Shown here in pieces: positions 17,308 through 26,360 of a stretch of DNA of 64,000 nucleotides; position 1 is the stretch's first letter; each line of letters starts with the position of its first letter. Where the stretch lies: positions 620,001-684,000 of the forward strand of contig NZ_BNAY01000001.1 in assembly GCF_014654365.1 (NCBI RefSeq), read 5' to 3'. The notes below the pieces were generated by a model that saw nothing but the letters and a program-made list of their open reading frames with translations, was not told the DNA's origin and made no database searches. The stretch comes from Amycolatopsis oliviviridis. GTDB taxonomy: Bacteria > Actinomycetota > Actinomycetes > Mycobacteriales > Pseudonocardiaceae. The position numbers and the translations under genes were made by a program.

Positions 17308-18087
17308 TCAGCGGCCGGTGAAGGTCGCCTTGCCGGGACCGTCGGCGAGGAACGACTTCACCGCGCCGCGAAGGTCCTCGGTGTCGAAGAGCCCGGCGGC
17401 GATCGTCGTGATGTGCTCGTTCGCCTCGGCGACGCCGCCGTGCTCGTAGTGCTCGAGCACCTTCTTGGTGGCCGCGTGCGCCCGCGTCGGCCCCTGCGCG
17501 AGGTCGGTGGTGAAGGCGCGCGCGGCCTCGTCGAAGCCGTCCACCGGGAGCACCCGGTTCACCACGTTCCAGCGTTCGAGGGTCGCGGCGTCGTAGGTCG
17601 CGCCGGTCATGACGAACTCCTTGGCGCGGCCCACGCCCGCCCGGGCGGCGAGCCGCTGTGTGCCGCCCATGGTGGGGGTCAGGCCGACGACACGTTCGAC
17701 GAGGCCGAACTTGGCCTTCTCGCTCGCGAGGATGATGTCGCAGGCGACCGCGACCTCGAAGGCCCAGGTCAGGCACAGGCCGTGGGCGGCGAACACGGTG
17801 GGGAACGGGAGTGCGGCGATCCGGTCCGGGATCGCCAGCATCTCGTCGAAGAGCACCTTCGCCTCGGCGGCGCTCGCCTGGGCGTCGAACAGGGAGACGT
17901 CGACGCCGCCGCTGACGATCTTCCCCTCGGCGCGGATCAGGGCCGCGCGCGGCGGCGTGGTCTCCAGCTCACCGATCGCCTCGCCCAGTTCGTCCTGGAG
18001 GTCCGCCGTGTAGAGGTTCAGCGGCGGCGAAGCGATGGTCAGGACGGCGAGGCCGTCTTCACGGTCGAGGCGGATCGAGGTGGCCAA
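17308..18087 (-). CDS. Enoyl-CoA hydratase/isomerase (crotonase) family protein
   Basis: The protein has 259 residues with the crotonase fold: LTIASPPLNLYT at the N-terminus, FEVAVACDIILAS and KFGLVERVVGLTPTMGGTQRL in the CoA-binding core. The usual first oxyanion motif (GxxxGGGxEL) is altered to HGLCLTWAFEV, with the Glu kept. The second acidic position may be the Glu in LVER. It probably hydrates or isomerises an acyl-CoA in the cytoplasm. The altered motif makes the exact reaction uncertain. Downstream it meets the sigma-partner gene with 3 bases between stops. A PaaX-type regulator lies upstream on the same strand, 36 bases away, and may control it. Confidence 0.85.
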   Translation of the reverse strand: MATSIRLDREDGLAVLTIASPPLNLYTADLQDELGEAIGELETTPPRAALIRAEGKIVSGGVDVSLFDAQASAAEAKVLFDEMLAIPDRIAALPFPTVFAAHGLCLTWAFEVAVACDIILASEKAKFGLVERVVGLTPTMGGTQRLAARAGVGRAKEFVMTGATYDAATLERWNVVNRVLPVDGFDEAARAFTTDLAQGPTRAHAATKKVLEHYEHGGVAEANEHITTIAAGLFDTEDLRGAVKSFLADGPGKATFTGR

Positions 18088-18123
18088 GGCGGGTTACCTC
18101 CCGGTAGGTCGTTTCCCGTGACC

Positions 18124-19014
18124 CTAGCCGGAGGTCGCCGCGAGTTCGTCCCATTGCGCCTGTGCTTCTGGTCGCCATTCGACGTGCTTGCGGTGGAAGA
18201 GGTCCGCCGCGCGCACGCCACTCCAACCGTCCGGGAGAAGTTTTAGCGGAAGACGGGGATCGAGGAACGGGAAGCTGCGCCATTCGTGGACGAGTTCGGT
18301 CTGCGCGCGCAGGACACCGTGTTCGCCGGAGGGATGGGTTCCGGTGAAGCGGTCGATGAAATCCTCGTAGCGGTCCTTGAGATCGCTGAGATCCCAGGAC
18401 CGGCTGACCATCGTCTCCTGATCGCCGACCTCGCCGTACGCGGCGGTGAACGACATCGCCTGCGCGTCGAGGCCGAGTTCCTGCACTATCTGCTGGGCTT
18501 CGCGCTGGCGGCTGAGATCCGGGCTGACCCAGACGCCCGCGACCGGCGAACCGAATCCGGCCCAGGTCAGGCGCGTGCGCAGCCGGTGCCGGAGATCCCG
18601 TTTGGCTTCGGGGACCGACACGATCAGCATCAGCCAGCGGTCGTCCCAGGCCTTTTCCTCGTTACCGAAGGCGTAGATCCGTTCAGCGCCTTCGGTGAGA
18701 AGCCGTCTGCCGGGTGGCGTGAGTGACCAGCGGACTCTTCGTCCGACGCGTTCGGAGACGACCCAGCCCTCGGCGGAGGACCGGGCCAGCGCCTGCCGTG
18801 CGGACTTCTCCTCGATGTCCAGCACGCTCAGCGCTTCGACCAGTGTCGACGTCCAGATCGACTGGTCACGGGGCAGGACGTACTCGCCGAGGATCGTCAT
18901 CAGCAGTGATCGTGCACTGGCATGACTGACTTCGCGCCGCCTGCTCAACGTCGGCCTACGGGTACCGCCTTTCTGCTGGTGGACGACGGGGACCGGGGTG
19001 GCGGAGTCCGCCAT
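18124..19014 (-). CDS. PaaX-family transcriptional regulator
   Basis: The protein has 296 residues. An N-terminal GntR-like winged helix (about 30-105: SARSLLMTILGEYVLPRDQSIWTSTLVEAL..LDIEEKSARQALARSSAEGWV) is followed by the PaaX central domain (DDRWLMLIVSVPEAKRDLRHRLRTRLTWAGFGSPVAGVWVSP). The C-terminal domain contains LVHEWRSFPFLDPRLP..LLPDGW. PaaX represses phenylacetate degradation and responds to phenylacetyl-CoA. In actinobacteria many paralogues control beta-oxidation-type genes. It lies directly upstream of an enoyl-CoA hydratase on the same strand, so the two may form an operon. Confidence 0.87.
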   Translation of the reverse strand: MADSATPVPVVHQQKGGTRRPTLSRRREVSHASARSLLMTILGEYVLPRDQSIWTSTLVEALSVLDIEEKSARQALARSSAEGWVVSERVGRRVRWSLTPPGRRLLTEGAERIYAFGNEEKAWDDRWLMLIVSVPEAKRDLRHRLRTRLTWAGFGSPVAGVWVSPDLSRQREAQQIVQELGLDAQAMSFTAAYGEVGDQETMVSRSWDLSDLKDRYEDFIDRFTGTHPSGEHGVLRAQTELVHEWRSFPFLDPRLPLKLLPDGWSGVRAADLFHRKHVEWRPEAQAQWDELAATSG

Positions 19015-19161
19015 TTGCTGTCACCGACCTCAATGCTCGGGGGATTCGTTCGGGTCCAGAAGAACATCCAGGCTACCCACGTTCCGTGATCGCTTGGATA
19101 CTTGCCACTCTTCCGAGGGACCACGAGCTGTTCAATCGGTCCCCGTAGACTTACCGATCTC

Positions 19162-20799
19162 ATGAGCGCCACACTCGTTGCCAAGGATCTCGCCGCCGGC
19201 CACGGCGACCGTGTTCTGTTCTCCGGTCTCGACCTGGTCGTCGCCCCGGGCGAAGTGATCGGTCTCGTCGGAGTCAACGGCGCGGGCAAGTCGACCCTGC
19301 TGAAGACCCTCGGCGGGCTCGTACCGCCGGAAGAGGGCAGTGTCCGGCTGAACCCGCCGACGGCCACCGTCGGTCACCTCCCGCAGGAACCGGAACGCCG
19401 CGAGGGTGAGTCCGTCCGGGCGTTCCTGTCGCGCCGCACCGGTGTCACCGCCGCGCAGGCCGCGCTCGACGCCGCCACGGAGGCGCTCACCGCGGGTGAA
19501 CCCGGCGCGGACGACTCCTACGGCGTGGCGCTCGACCGCTGGCTCGCGCTCGGCGGAGCGGATCTGGACGACCGGGCGGGCGAGGTCGTCGCGGATCTCG
19601 GGCTGACGGTCAATCTCGACCAGCCGATGCTGTCGCTCTCCGGCGGGCAGGCGGCCCGGGCGGGGATGGCCTCACTGCTGCTGAGCCGGTACGACATCTT
19701 CCTGCTCGACGAGCCGACCAACGACCTCGACCTCGACGGCCTGGAACGGCTCGAACGGTTCGTGACCGGGTTGCGCGCCGGGACCGTGCTGGTCAGCCAC
19801 GACCGGGAGTTCCTCGCCCGCACCGTGGACCGCGTCGTCGAACTCGACTACGCCCAGCAGCAGGTGCGGACCTACGGCGGTGGCTACGAGTCGTATCTGG
19901 AGGAGCGCGCCGTCGCGCGGCGGCACGCCCGCGAGGAGTACGAGGAGTACGCGAACACCAAGGCCTCCCTCGAAGCCCGCGGCGCGATGCAGCGTTCGTG
20001 GATGGAGAAGGGGGTCAAGAACGCGCGGCGCAAGGCCACCGACAACGACAAGGTGGGCCGCAAGTTCCGGAGCGAGGCGACGGAGAAGCAGGCGTCGAAG
20101 GCCCGCCAGACCGACCGCATGATCGAACGGCTCGACGTCGTCGAAGAACCGCGCAAGGAATGGGAACTGCGGATGGAGATCGCCGCCGCGCCCCGGGCGG
20201 GCGCGGTCGTGGCGACGCTGCGCGGCGCGGTGGTGCGGCGGGGCGGGTTCACCCTCGGTCCGGTGGACCTGCAGATCGACTGGGCGGACAAGGTCGCCAT
20301 CACCGGGGCCAACGGCGCCGGGAAATCGACCCTGCTCGCCGCCCTGCTCGGCCGGGTCCAGGTCGACGAGGGCGCCGCGTCCCTTGGCTCCGGTGTCGTG
20401 GTCGGCGAGGTCGACCAGGCGCGGAAGCTGTTCCTCGGCGACCTTCCGCTCGCCGAGGCTTTCGCCCGCGAGGTCCCGGAACTCGCCGACGCCGACGTGC
20501 GGACTCTGCTGGCGAAGTACGGGCTGAAGGCCGCGCACGTCCTGCGCTCGGCGGCCACGCTGTCGCCGGGGGAGCGGACGCGGTCGGCGCTGGCGCTGCT
20601 GCAGGCGCGCGGGGTGAACCTGCTCGTGCTCGACGAACCGACGAACCACCTCGACCTGCCCGCGATCGAGCAGCTGGAGTCGGCGCTGTCGGACTATCCG
20701 GGGACGCTGCTGCTGGTGACACACGACCGGCGGATGCTGGACGCGGTGGCGACGACGCGACGGCTGGAGGTCTCGGAGGGCAAGGTCACCGAGCTCTGA
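19162..20799 (+). CDS. ABC-F family ATP-binding protein
   Basis: The protein has 545 residues with two ABC domains and no membrane segment. Domain 1: Walker A GVNGAGKST (37-45), signature LSGGQAARAGMASLLL, Walker B IFLLDEPTNDLD. A charged linker (about 240-330, rich in Arg/Lys/Glu, MQRSWMEKGVKNARRKATDNDK) follows. Domain 2: GANGAGKST, LSPGERTRSALAL, LLVLDEPTNHLD. This is the soluble translation-factor type that acts on ribosomes, and some members protect against antibiotics. I chose the ATG at 19162; no ribosome binding site is visible (GACTTACCGATCTC precedes), so the mRNA may be leaderless. A long terminator follows directly. Confidence 0.93.
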   Translation: MSATLVAKDLAAGHGDRVLFSGLDLVVAPGEVIGLVGVNGAGKSTLLKTLGGLVPPEEGSVRLNPPTATVGHLPQEPERREGESVRAFLSRRTGVTAAQAALDAATEALTAGEPGADDSYGVALDRWLALGGADLDDRAGEVVADLGLTVNLDQPMLSLSGGQAARAGMASLLLSRYDIFLLDEPTNDLDLDGLERLERFVTGLRAGTVLVSHDREFLARTVDRVVELDYAQQQVRTYGGGYESYLEERAVARRHAREEYEEYANTKASLEARGAMQRSWMEKGVKNARRKATDNDKVGRKFRSEATEKQASKARQTDRMIERLDVVEEPRKEWELRMEIAAAPRAGAVVATLRGAVVRRGGFTLGPVDLQIDWADKVAITGANGAGKSTLLAALLGRVQVDEGAASLGSGVVVGEVDQARKLFLGDLPLAEAFAREVPELADADVRTLLAKYGLKAAHVLRSAATLSPGERTRSALALLQARGVNLLVLDEPTNHLDLPAIEQLESALSDYPGTLLLVTHDRRMLDAVATTRRLEVSEGKVTEL

Positions 20800-20844
20800 G
20801 CATTTCGTCCTCTGAATGCGTCGCGCATTCAGAGGACGAAATGC
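20800..20844. terminator. Bidirectional terminator, 21-bp perfect stem
   Basis: Perfect 21-bp inverted arms around a 3-base TCG loop, starting on the base after the ABC-F stop codon. The opposing permease stop is at 20853. Part of the stem (TCCTCTGAATGCG) recurs in a hairpin at 63253-63290. Confidence 0.8.
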
Positions 20845-20852
20845 GCCAGGGG

Positions 20853-21692
20853 TCAACCCTTGGTGACACCGCCCGTCAGGCCCTTCACGAACTGCTTCTG
20901 CAGAGCCAGGTAGAAGATCAGCACCGGCAGCGTCGCCAGGAACATCAGCGCGAACACGCTCCCGAGATCCGCCTGGTACTGGCCGATCGAGCGATAGATC
21001 CCGGTGGTGACCGTGGTTCCCTGACTCGGTCCGAGGATGATCAGCGGGTCGATGAAGTCGTTCCAGATCCACACCCCGAGGAAGATCAGCACACTCGCCG
21101 TGGCCGGGCGCAGCAGCGGGAACACGATCCGCCAGAACACCTGCGTCCGGGTCGCGCCGTCGAGCAGGGCGGCCTCCTCGAGTTCCACCGGCACCCCGCG
21201 GATGAACCCGGTAAACACGAAGACGCCGAACGGCACGTAGTACCCGACGTTGAACAGCACCAGGCCCTGCAGGGTCGCCATCATCCCGGTCAGGCGCAGC
21301 ACCTCGGTGACCGGGATCAGGATCACCTGCGGCGGGATCATCAAGCCCGCCAACAGGATCAGCGCGAGCACCTTGGTCCAGCGCCGGTCCGAGCGCGCCA
21401 GGTAGTGGCCGAGCATGGCCGAGAGCACGGTCAGCACGATGATCGACAGCAGGGTGACGAGCATGCTGTTCGCCAGGCTCACCCAGAACAGGCCGTCGGG
21501 CCGGGTGAGCACGGCGTGGAGGTTGGTCAGCGTCGGTGGCAGCGGGACCGACGCCGGCTCCTGGGCGATCAGGTCGCCGGGCTTGAAGACGTTGACGAGC
21601 ACGTAGTACAGCGGCACGAAGAAGATCGCGCTCACCAGGATCGCCACGGTCGGGCGAAGCCACGAACGCCGGGCACCGTCCTTTGTGGTCAC
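20853..21692 (-). CDS. Carbohydrate ABC transporter permease (MalG-type)
   Basis: The protein has 279 residues starting at GTG, overlapping the upstream permease stop by 4 bases. Six transmembrane segments are visible, from WLRPTVAILVSAIFFVPLYYVLVNV to VFALMFLATLPVLIFYLALQ. The EAA loop (PVELEEAALLDGATRTQVFWRIVFPLLRPA) contacts the ATPase, and the end QKQFVKGLTGGVTKG is typical of MalG-type permeases. It works with the MalF-type permease and the solute-binding lipoprotein upstream. No ATPase is encoded in this operon; actinobacterial sugar importers often share one MsiK-type ATPase. Confidence 0.93.
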   Translation of the reverse strand: MTTKDGARRSWLRPTVAILVSAIFFVPLYYVLVNVFKPGDLIAQEPASVPLPPTLTNLHAVLTRPDGLFWVSLANSMLVTLLSIIVLTVLSAMLGHYLARSDRRWTKVLALILLAGLMIPPQVILIPVTEVLRLTGMMATLQGLVLFNVGYYVPFGVFVFTGFIRGVPVELEEAALLDGATRTQVFWRIVFPLLRPATASVLIFLGVWIWNDFIDPLIILGPSQGTTVTTGIYRSIGQYQADLGSVFALMFLATLPVLIFYLALQKQFVKGLTGGVTKG

Positions 21693-22576
21693 AGGTCGAC
21701 CTCCCGCCGCCGCAGGAACCGCAGCACGATCGTGGTCAGCGTCGCCACGATCACCAGCATCACGACGGCCATCGCGGACGCGTAGCCGACGTGGTTCGCG
21801 TCGAGGCCGGTGGCGAGGACGTTGAACGCGATGGTGGCGGTGGTCCCCGAACCCGGCCCACCGTTGGTGACGACCTTGACGTAGTCGTAGGTCTTGAACG
21901 CGGAGATCAGCAGGACGACGGTGTTGATCGTCAGCGATGGCGCGAGCAACGGCCAGGTGACCGCGCGGAAGCGCCGGACCGGTCCGGCGCCGTCGATCTC
22001 CGCCGCCTCCAGCAGTTCGGCCGGGATGCCCTGCAGCCCCGCCAGGTACACGACCACGCAGAACCCCAGCATCTGCCAGCACACGATCGACGCGACGGAG
22101 TACAGCGCGAGGTCCGGGTCCGAAAGCCAGCCCGGCGGATGCTCGACGCCGAGAGCACGCAGGACGTCGTTGACCGGGCCCCGGTCGTCGAGCAGTTTCG
22201 TCCAGATGATGCTGACCACGACCGAACTGAGGATCACGGGCGTGAAGAACACGCTCCGCAAAGCGTTGTACAGCAAGCCTTTCCGGTCGAGCAGCAGCGC
22301 GACGCCGAGGCCGAGCACGTTCGGCACGACCACCACGATCAGGGTCAGAAGCGTGGTGACCCCGAGCGCGGTGAGGAACTGCTCGTCCTGGAAGAGCAGC
22401 TTGTAGTTCTCCAGCCCCACGAACTCCGAGGGCGGGTTGAACGGGTTGTGGTTCGTGAGGCTGTAGCCGAAGCTGATGAGAATCGGCGCCATGACGAAGC
22501 AGAGGTAGACGACGACGCCGGGTGCGCCGAACGAGGCGAAATGCCACACCCGTGGCAGGATCGGTTTTCTCGCCAT
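21689..22576 (-). CDS. Carbohydrate ABC transporter permease (MalF-type)
   Basis: The protein has 295 residues with six predicted membrane helices (first GAPGVVVYLCFVMAPILISFGYSL) and an EAA loop (IPAELLEAAEIDGAGPVRRFRAVTWPLLAPS). It contains NPFNPPSEFVGLENYKLLF, the usual MalF-type opening after the first helix. Its stop overlaps the next permease start (21689-21692). The binding-protein gene ends 7 bases upstream of its start. Together with the alpha-galactosidase gene upstream, the operon probably imports an alpha-galactoside. Confidence 0.93.
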   Translation of the reverse strand: MARKPILPRVWHFASFGAPGVVVYLCFVMAPILISFGYSLTNHNPFNPPSEFVGLENYKLLFQDEQFLTALGVTTLLTLIVVVVPNVLGLGVALLLDRKGLLYNALRSVFFTPVILSSVVVSIIWTKLLDDRGPVNDVLRALGVEHPPGWLSDPDLALYSVASIVCWQMLGFCVVVYLAGLQGIPAELLEAAEIDGAGPVRRFRAVTWPLLAPSLTINTVVLLISAFKTYDYVKVVTNGGPGSGTTATIAFNVLATGLDANHVGYASAMAVVMLVIVATLTTIVLRFLRRREVDL

Positions 22577-22583
22577 CGTGGGG

Positions 22584-23855
22584 TCAGCGCGCCTTCGTCC
22601 ACTCGGCGTCCAGGAACGCGCACGCGTCGGCCACCGTTTTGCGGCCGGTGATGACGTCCTGCGCGGCCTGGTAGACCTTGTCCTTCATGCCGGGCAGCAG
22701 CCCGTCGTCCGCGGTTTCCCAGCTGAAGGCGTTCACGACGGCGTTCTTCGCCACGGCCTCCTGATAGAGGTCGTAGCCCGCCCTGAAGACCGGGCCGACG
22801 TCGGACGGCGGCGTGTAGCCCTTGATCGCGGGGAACAGGCCGTCGGCCTTGACCGAGGCGTCGATCTGCTCCTTGTCGAGCTGGAACGCGAGCGCGAACT
22901 TCCGGGCCGCGTCGAGGTTCGAGGACTTGGCGTTGACGACGATGCCGCCGCCGGTATAGGCGGGGACGACGAGTTTCCCGTCCTCGGAGGGGAAGTTGAA
23001 GACGCCGATCTCGAACGGCGGCTTCTTCGCGTCGGCGCTGGCGGCGAACCAGTTGCCCATCGGGTACATCGCGCCTTCGCCGTTGAGGAAGGCCGCTTCG
23101 GTCGCCGAGTAGTCCCGCGAGACCTGTGTCTTGTCGAGGTAGCCCTTGGCGACCAGATCGGCGAACTTGCCGAACGCCTGCTGGAAGGCCGGATCGGCGA
23201 ACTTGACCTGGTCGGCCCGGCGCTGGGAAAGCCAGTCCGGGGTCTTGCCGTAGACCTCGACGCTCACCAGGCCGTCCAGCAGCATGGCGGACGGGAACCC
23301 TTCCTTGCCGCCGCCGATGGTGAACGGCGTGATGCCCTTCGCCTTCAATTTCTCTGACGCGGCGAGGAGTTCGCTCCAGGTCTTCGGCGCCGACGCGATC
23401 CCGGCGTCGGCGAAGAGCTTCTTGTTGTAGTAGATCGGCGGGATGGTCTGGGTGTTGGCGGGCAGCTGGTGGTGCCCGCCCTTGATCGGGTTGGCGCCGG
23501 GGAACTGGAAGTCCTTGAGCTCCTCGGGGGCCCACGCGTAGAGGTTGCCCGATTCGGCGAACCCGGCCGAGTCGACGGCGATCGCGACGTCGGGGAACTG
23601 GCCGGACTGCAGGAGCTGCTTGGCGTAGCCGGTGCGGTCGGTCGACGGGGCGACCAGCTTCTTGACGTTCAGGCCGGGGTTCCGGTCCGTGACGCGCTTG
23701 ATCGCGGAGTCCCAATAGGACGGTGGCAGGTTCGGTGTCTCGAACGTCAGGAAGGTGATCTCGCTGCCGGAGCCACCCGTGCCGCCACCGACCGTGCAGC
23801 CGGTGAGGCTCGCGGCGAACAGGAGCGCCGCTCCCCACGCGAAGGACCTTCTCAT
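22584..23855 (-). CDS. Extracellular sugar-binding lipoprotein of the ABC importer
   Basis: The protein has 423 residues. I chose ATG 23855 (MRRSFAWGAALLFAASLTGC), which gives a lipoprotein signal with lipobox LTGC and Cys20; an upstream ATG ten codons away is possible. GAAGGG lies about 10 bases upstream. The family 1 solute-binding fold is seen in PDVAIAVDSAGFAES, PPIYYNKKLFADAGI and NGEGAMYPMGNWFA. It delivers an oligosaccharide to the two permeases. The 138-base gap to the upstream alpha-galactosidase gene holds short CGGATGT repeats and a partial ATTCGATCGGAT dyad that could be a regulator site. No clear consensus is recognised. Confidence 0.9.
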   Translation of the reverse strand: MRRSFAWGAALLFAASLTGCTVGGGTGGSGSEITFLTFETPNLPPSYWDSAIKRVTDRNPGLNVKKLVAPSTDRTGYAKQLLQSGQFPDVAIAVDSAGFAESGNLYAWAPEELKDFQFPGANPIKGGHHQLPANTQTIPPIYYNKKLFADAGIASAPKTWSELLAASEKLKAKGITPFTIGGGKEGFPSAMLLDGLVSVEVYGKTPDWLSQRRADQVKFADPAFQQAFGKFADLVAKGYLDKTQVSRDYSATEAAFLNGEGAMYPMGNWFAASADAKKPPFEIGVFNFPSEDGKLVVPAYTGGGIVVNAKSSNLDAARKFALAFQLDKEQIDASVKADGLFPAIKGYTPPSDVGPVFRAGYDLYQEAVAKNAVVNAFSWETADDGLLPGMKDKVYQAAQDVITGRKTVADACAFLDAEWTKAR

Positions 23856-23993
23856 GCCCCAGTCACCCTTCTCGCAGCGATGCACGGCGTCTCATATACG
23901 ACGGCATTCGATCGGATGTCTAGGGGGATGTCAAGCGGCCGGATGTGGACTTTGCGAGCGAAATCGGGACATACATCTGATCTATCGTGTTGC

Positions 23994-26099
23994 TCAGAGC
24001 TTCGTCAGCCGGATGACCACGCTCGCGAAATCACCGTCCGGCAAGCCCGGGAACAGGCCGTGTGCCAGCAGCGCGGCGCCGTGCCACACCTGTCCGGTGT
24101 CGTCGTCGCGGTACCGGGCGGAGGGGGCGAGACCGTCGAGCCGGACCGGTCGTTCGTGGGTGTGGAAATGTGCCGCTTGCCGGAACACGAACACGACCGC
24201 GCGCTCGCCGTCGGCCGCCACGTACTGCAGTGCGGAGACGCCGTCGGTGTCCGGCGGCAGCAGCCGGTGGAGCCTGCCGTGCTGGACGACCGGCCGGATC
24301 TCCTTGTACAGCGCGATCTGTTCGCGCGCGTAGGCGAGGTCTTCCTCGGGCCATTCGACGATGTCGCCGCCGATGCCGAGCACGCCCGCCATCGCGACGT
24401 GGAACCGGAACCGCAACGGGGTGGACCGGTGGGTGACGAAGTTGGGGTCGTCGGTGACCCACGCCGACATCGCGCGCGCCGGGTACACCTGGCCGTAGCC
24501 GTGCTGGATGACGAGCCTGTCGAGCGAGTCGGTGTTGTCGGACGTCCAGACCTGGTCCGTCCTGGCCATGACGCCGAAGTCGATCCGGCCGCCACCGCCG
24601 CTGCACGCCTCGATCCGCAGCCCGGGATGGGCCGCGCGTAGGCGGTCCATGATCCCGTAGACCGCGCGGGTGTGCTCCACCCAGAGCCGGTCCTGGTCGC
24701 CGTCGTCAGGCCAGCCCGCCTCGCTGAACGGGCGGTTCATGTCCCACTTCAGGAAGTCGATCCCGTACTCGCCGACGAGAGCGTCGAGGCTGTCGAACGC
24801 CCACCCGGCGACGTCCGGGCGGGCGAAGTTGAGCACCAGTTGCCGCCGCAGCTCCGACCGTGTCCTTTGTGGATAGTGCAGGACCCAGTCCGGATGCGCG
24901 CGGTACAGCTCGCTGTCCGGGTTGACCATCTCGGGTTCGACCCAGAGCCCGAACTTCATGCCGAGCCCGTGCACTTCGCCGACCAGCGGTTCGAGGCCGC
25001 CGGGGAACTTGTCACGATTGACGTGCCAGTCGCCGAGGCCGGCGTGGTCGCCGTCGCGGGCGCCGAACCACCCGTCGTCCATCACGAACAGCTCGACACC
25101 GAGCGCCGCCGCCTTCTTCGCCAGCTCGCGCTGTCCGGCTTCGGTGACGTCGAAACCCGTTGCCTCCCAGGAGTTGTAGAGCACGGGCCGGAGTTCGTCG
25201 GGATGAGGGAGGACGTGACGGAGGGCGTACGCGTGCCAGGCGCGGCTCGCGGCACCGAATCCGCCGTCGGTGTACAGCCCGGCGAAAACCGGTGTGGTGA
25301 GCGTGTCGCCGGGGTTGAGCCGGGGGACGACACCGTCCTGGCCGAAGCCGCCGGTCACGGTGAGACGGCCGGTGGACGAGCGGGTGGTGGTGATCCGCCA
25401 CGAACCGCTCCACGCGAGCGCGGCGCTGTAGACCTCGCCGTGCCGCTCGGTCGCTTCGCCGTCGTCGAGCATCACCCACGGATTGGCGTGATGGCCGGTG
25501 ATGCCGCGCCTGCTGCCGAACGTGGTCTCGCCGTGGGGGACCGGTTCACGGAGCAGCTGGCTCTCCGCGGCCCAGCGTCCGGTGACGTGGCTGATCCGGT
25601 AGTCCGGCCGGACCGGGACGACCCAGGTCGCCGAGTCGGCGCGGATGACCTCGATCGGGCCGTCCGGGCCGTCGTGGGTGAGCTCGGTCCAGCGCTCGAT
25701 GACGTCGGTCCCCGCCGGGACGCGGTAGCCGAGCGTGATCCGCAGGGGGTAGTGGCGATCGCGGAAACGGACGCGCAGCATTCCGTCGTCGATGTCGTGG
25801 TCGAGGTAGCGCCATTCGAGGGCGCGGGTTCCGTCGGCGAACCGGAGCTGGAGGGCGGGGGTCCAGTAGCGGGTGCCGCCGTCCGCGGCGAGTTCGTCCA
25901 GGCCCTCGTTGGGATCGTTGAAGGCGTCCCAGCGTTCCTTGGTCCGGGGGAGGACATCGGCGAGCTGGTCCGGGGTGAGCGCCGGACCCCAGTACACGTG
26001 GGACGGCGCGTCGTCCTCGGTCAGTCTGAGCGCGTAGCCCGTGGCCGCCGTGCGGATGAGCCAGGACCGGGTGCCCGCGTCGAAAGCGATCTCTGCCAC
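23994..26099 (-). CDS. Alpha-galactosidase, glycoside hydrolase family 36
   Basis: The protein has 701 residues from a GTG start (26099). An N-terminal beta-sandwich (AEIAFDAGTRSWLIRTAATGYALRL) precedes the (beta/alpha)8 barrel: LYNSWEATGFDVTE, LFVMDDGWFGARDGDHAGLGDW, KFGLWVEPEMVNPDSELYR. The nucleophile Asp lies in FLKWDMNRP (about D453) and the acid/base in SDNTDSLDRL. A C-terminal beta domain follows. There is no signal peptide, so it should act on imported sugar in the cytoplasm, releasing galactose from alpha-galactosides. It lies upstream of, and on the same strand as, a sugar importer, which suits a raffinose/melibiose-type operon. Confidence 0.93.
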   Translation of the reverse strand: MAEIAFDAGTRSWLIRTAATGYALRLTEDDAPSHVYWGPALTPDQLADVLPRTKERWDAFNDPNEGLDELAADGGTRYWTPALQLRFADGTRALEWRYLDHDIDDGMLRVRFRDRHYPLRITLGYRVPAGTDVIERWTELTHDGPDGPIEVIRADSATWVVPVRPDYRISHVTGRWAAESQLLREPVPHGETTFGSRRGITGHHANPWVMLDDGEATERHGEVYSAALAWSGSWRITTTRSSTGRLTVTGGFGQDGVVPRLNPGDTLTTPVFAGLYTDGGFGAASRAWHAYALRHVLPHPDELRPVLYNSWEATGFDVTEAGQRELAKKAAALGVELFVMDDGWFGARDGDHAGLGDWHVNRDKFPGGLEPLVGEVHGLGMKFGLWVEPEMVNPDSELYRAHPDWVLHYPQRTRSELRRQLVLNFARPDVAGWAFDSLDALVGEYGIDFLKWDMNRPFSEAGWPDDGDQDRLWVEHTRAVYGIMDRLRAAHPGLRIEACSGGGGRIDFGVMARTDQVWTSDNTDSLDRLVIQHGYGQVYPARAMSAWVTDDPNFVTHRSTPLRFRFHVAMAGVLGIGGDIVEWPEEDLAYAREQIALYKEIRPVVQHGRLHRLLPPDTDGVSALQYVAADGERAVVFVFRQAAHFHTHERPVRLDGLAPSARYRDDDTGQVWHGAALLAHGLFPGLPDGDFASVVIRLTKL

Positions 26100-26193
26100 G
26101 CCGCCATCCTGACGGCGAATCCCGGTGGCGGCCAGTTGGCTCCCGCTCGGCGGTACACGGGTTGTCGCGATTCGGGTGCGGCAATGCCGCACA

Positions 26194-26342
26194 CGCGTGC
26201 TTGGAGGCGGAACTCGGGTGCTTGAGCACGGGACTCGCGTGCTTGGAGGCGGAACTCGGGTGATCTGACGCCAGACACGTGAGTTCCGGGCTCAAGCACG
26301 CGAGTTCCGGGGCCAGACACGTGAGTTCCGGGCTCAAGCACG
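26194..26342. repeat. Compound direct/inverted repeat block
   Basis: A 27-bp unit starting CGCGTGCTTGGAGG occurs at 26194-26220 and 26236-26262 (42-bp period). A second 27-bp unit starting GACACGTGAGTTCC occurs at 26274-26300 and 26316-26342, again with a 42-bp period. The two halves are largely inverse to each other (GGAACTCGGGTGCTTGAGCA versus CTCAAGCACGCGAGTTCC), so the whole can fold into a long stem. It fills the 26100-26360 gap upstream of the alpha-galactosidase gene and downstream of the PPOX gene. No gene is seen there. Confidence 0.7.
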
Positions 26343-26360
26343 GGAGTCCCGGGGTCTCCG

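Noticed and set aside
22345..23838. 497-codon minus-strand frame overlapping the sugar-binding protein gene
   Set aside because: It is an alternative frame of the binding-protein gene, Arg-rich with no motifs. The lipoprotein frame has lipobox and family motifs.
26194..26342. CRISPR array
   Set aside because: The 42-bp-period repeats are only two copies each and partly inverse to one another. There are no unique spacers of constant length and no cas genes.
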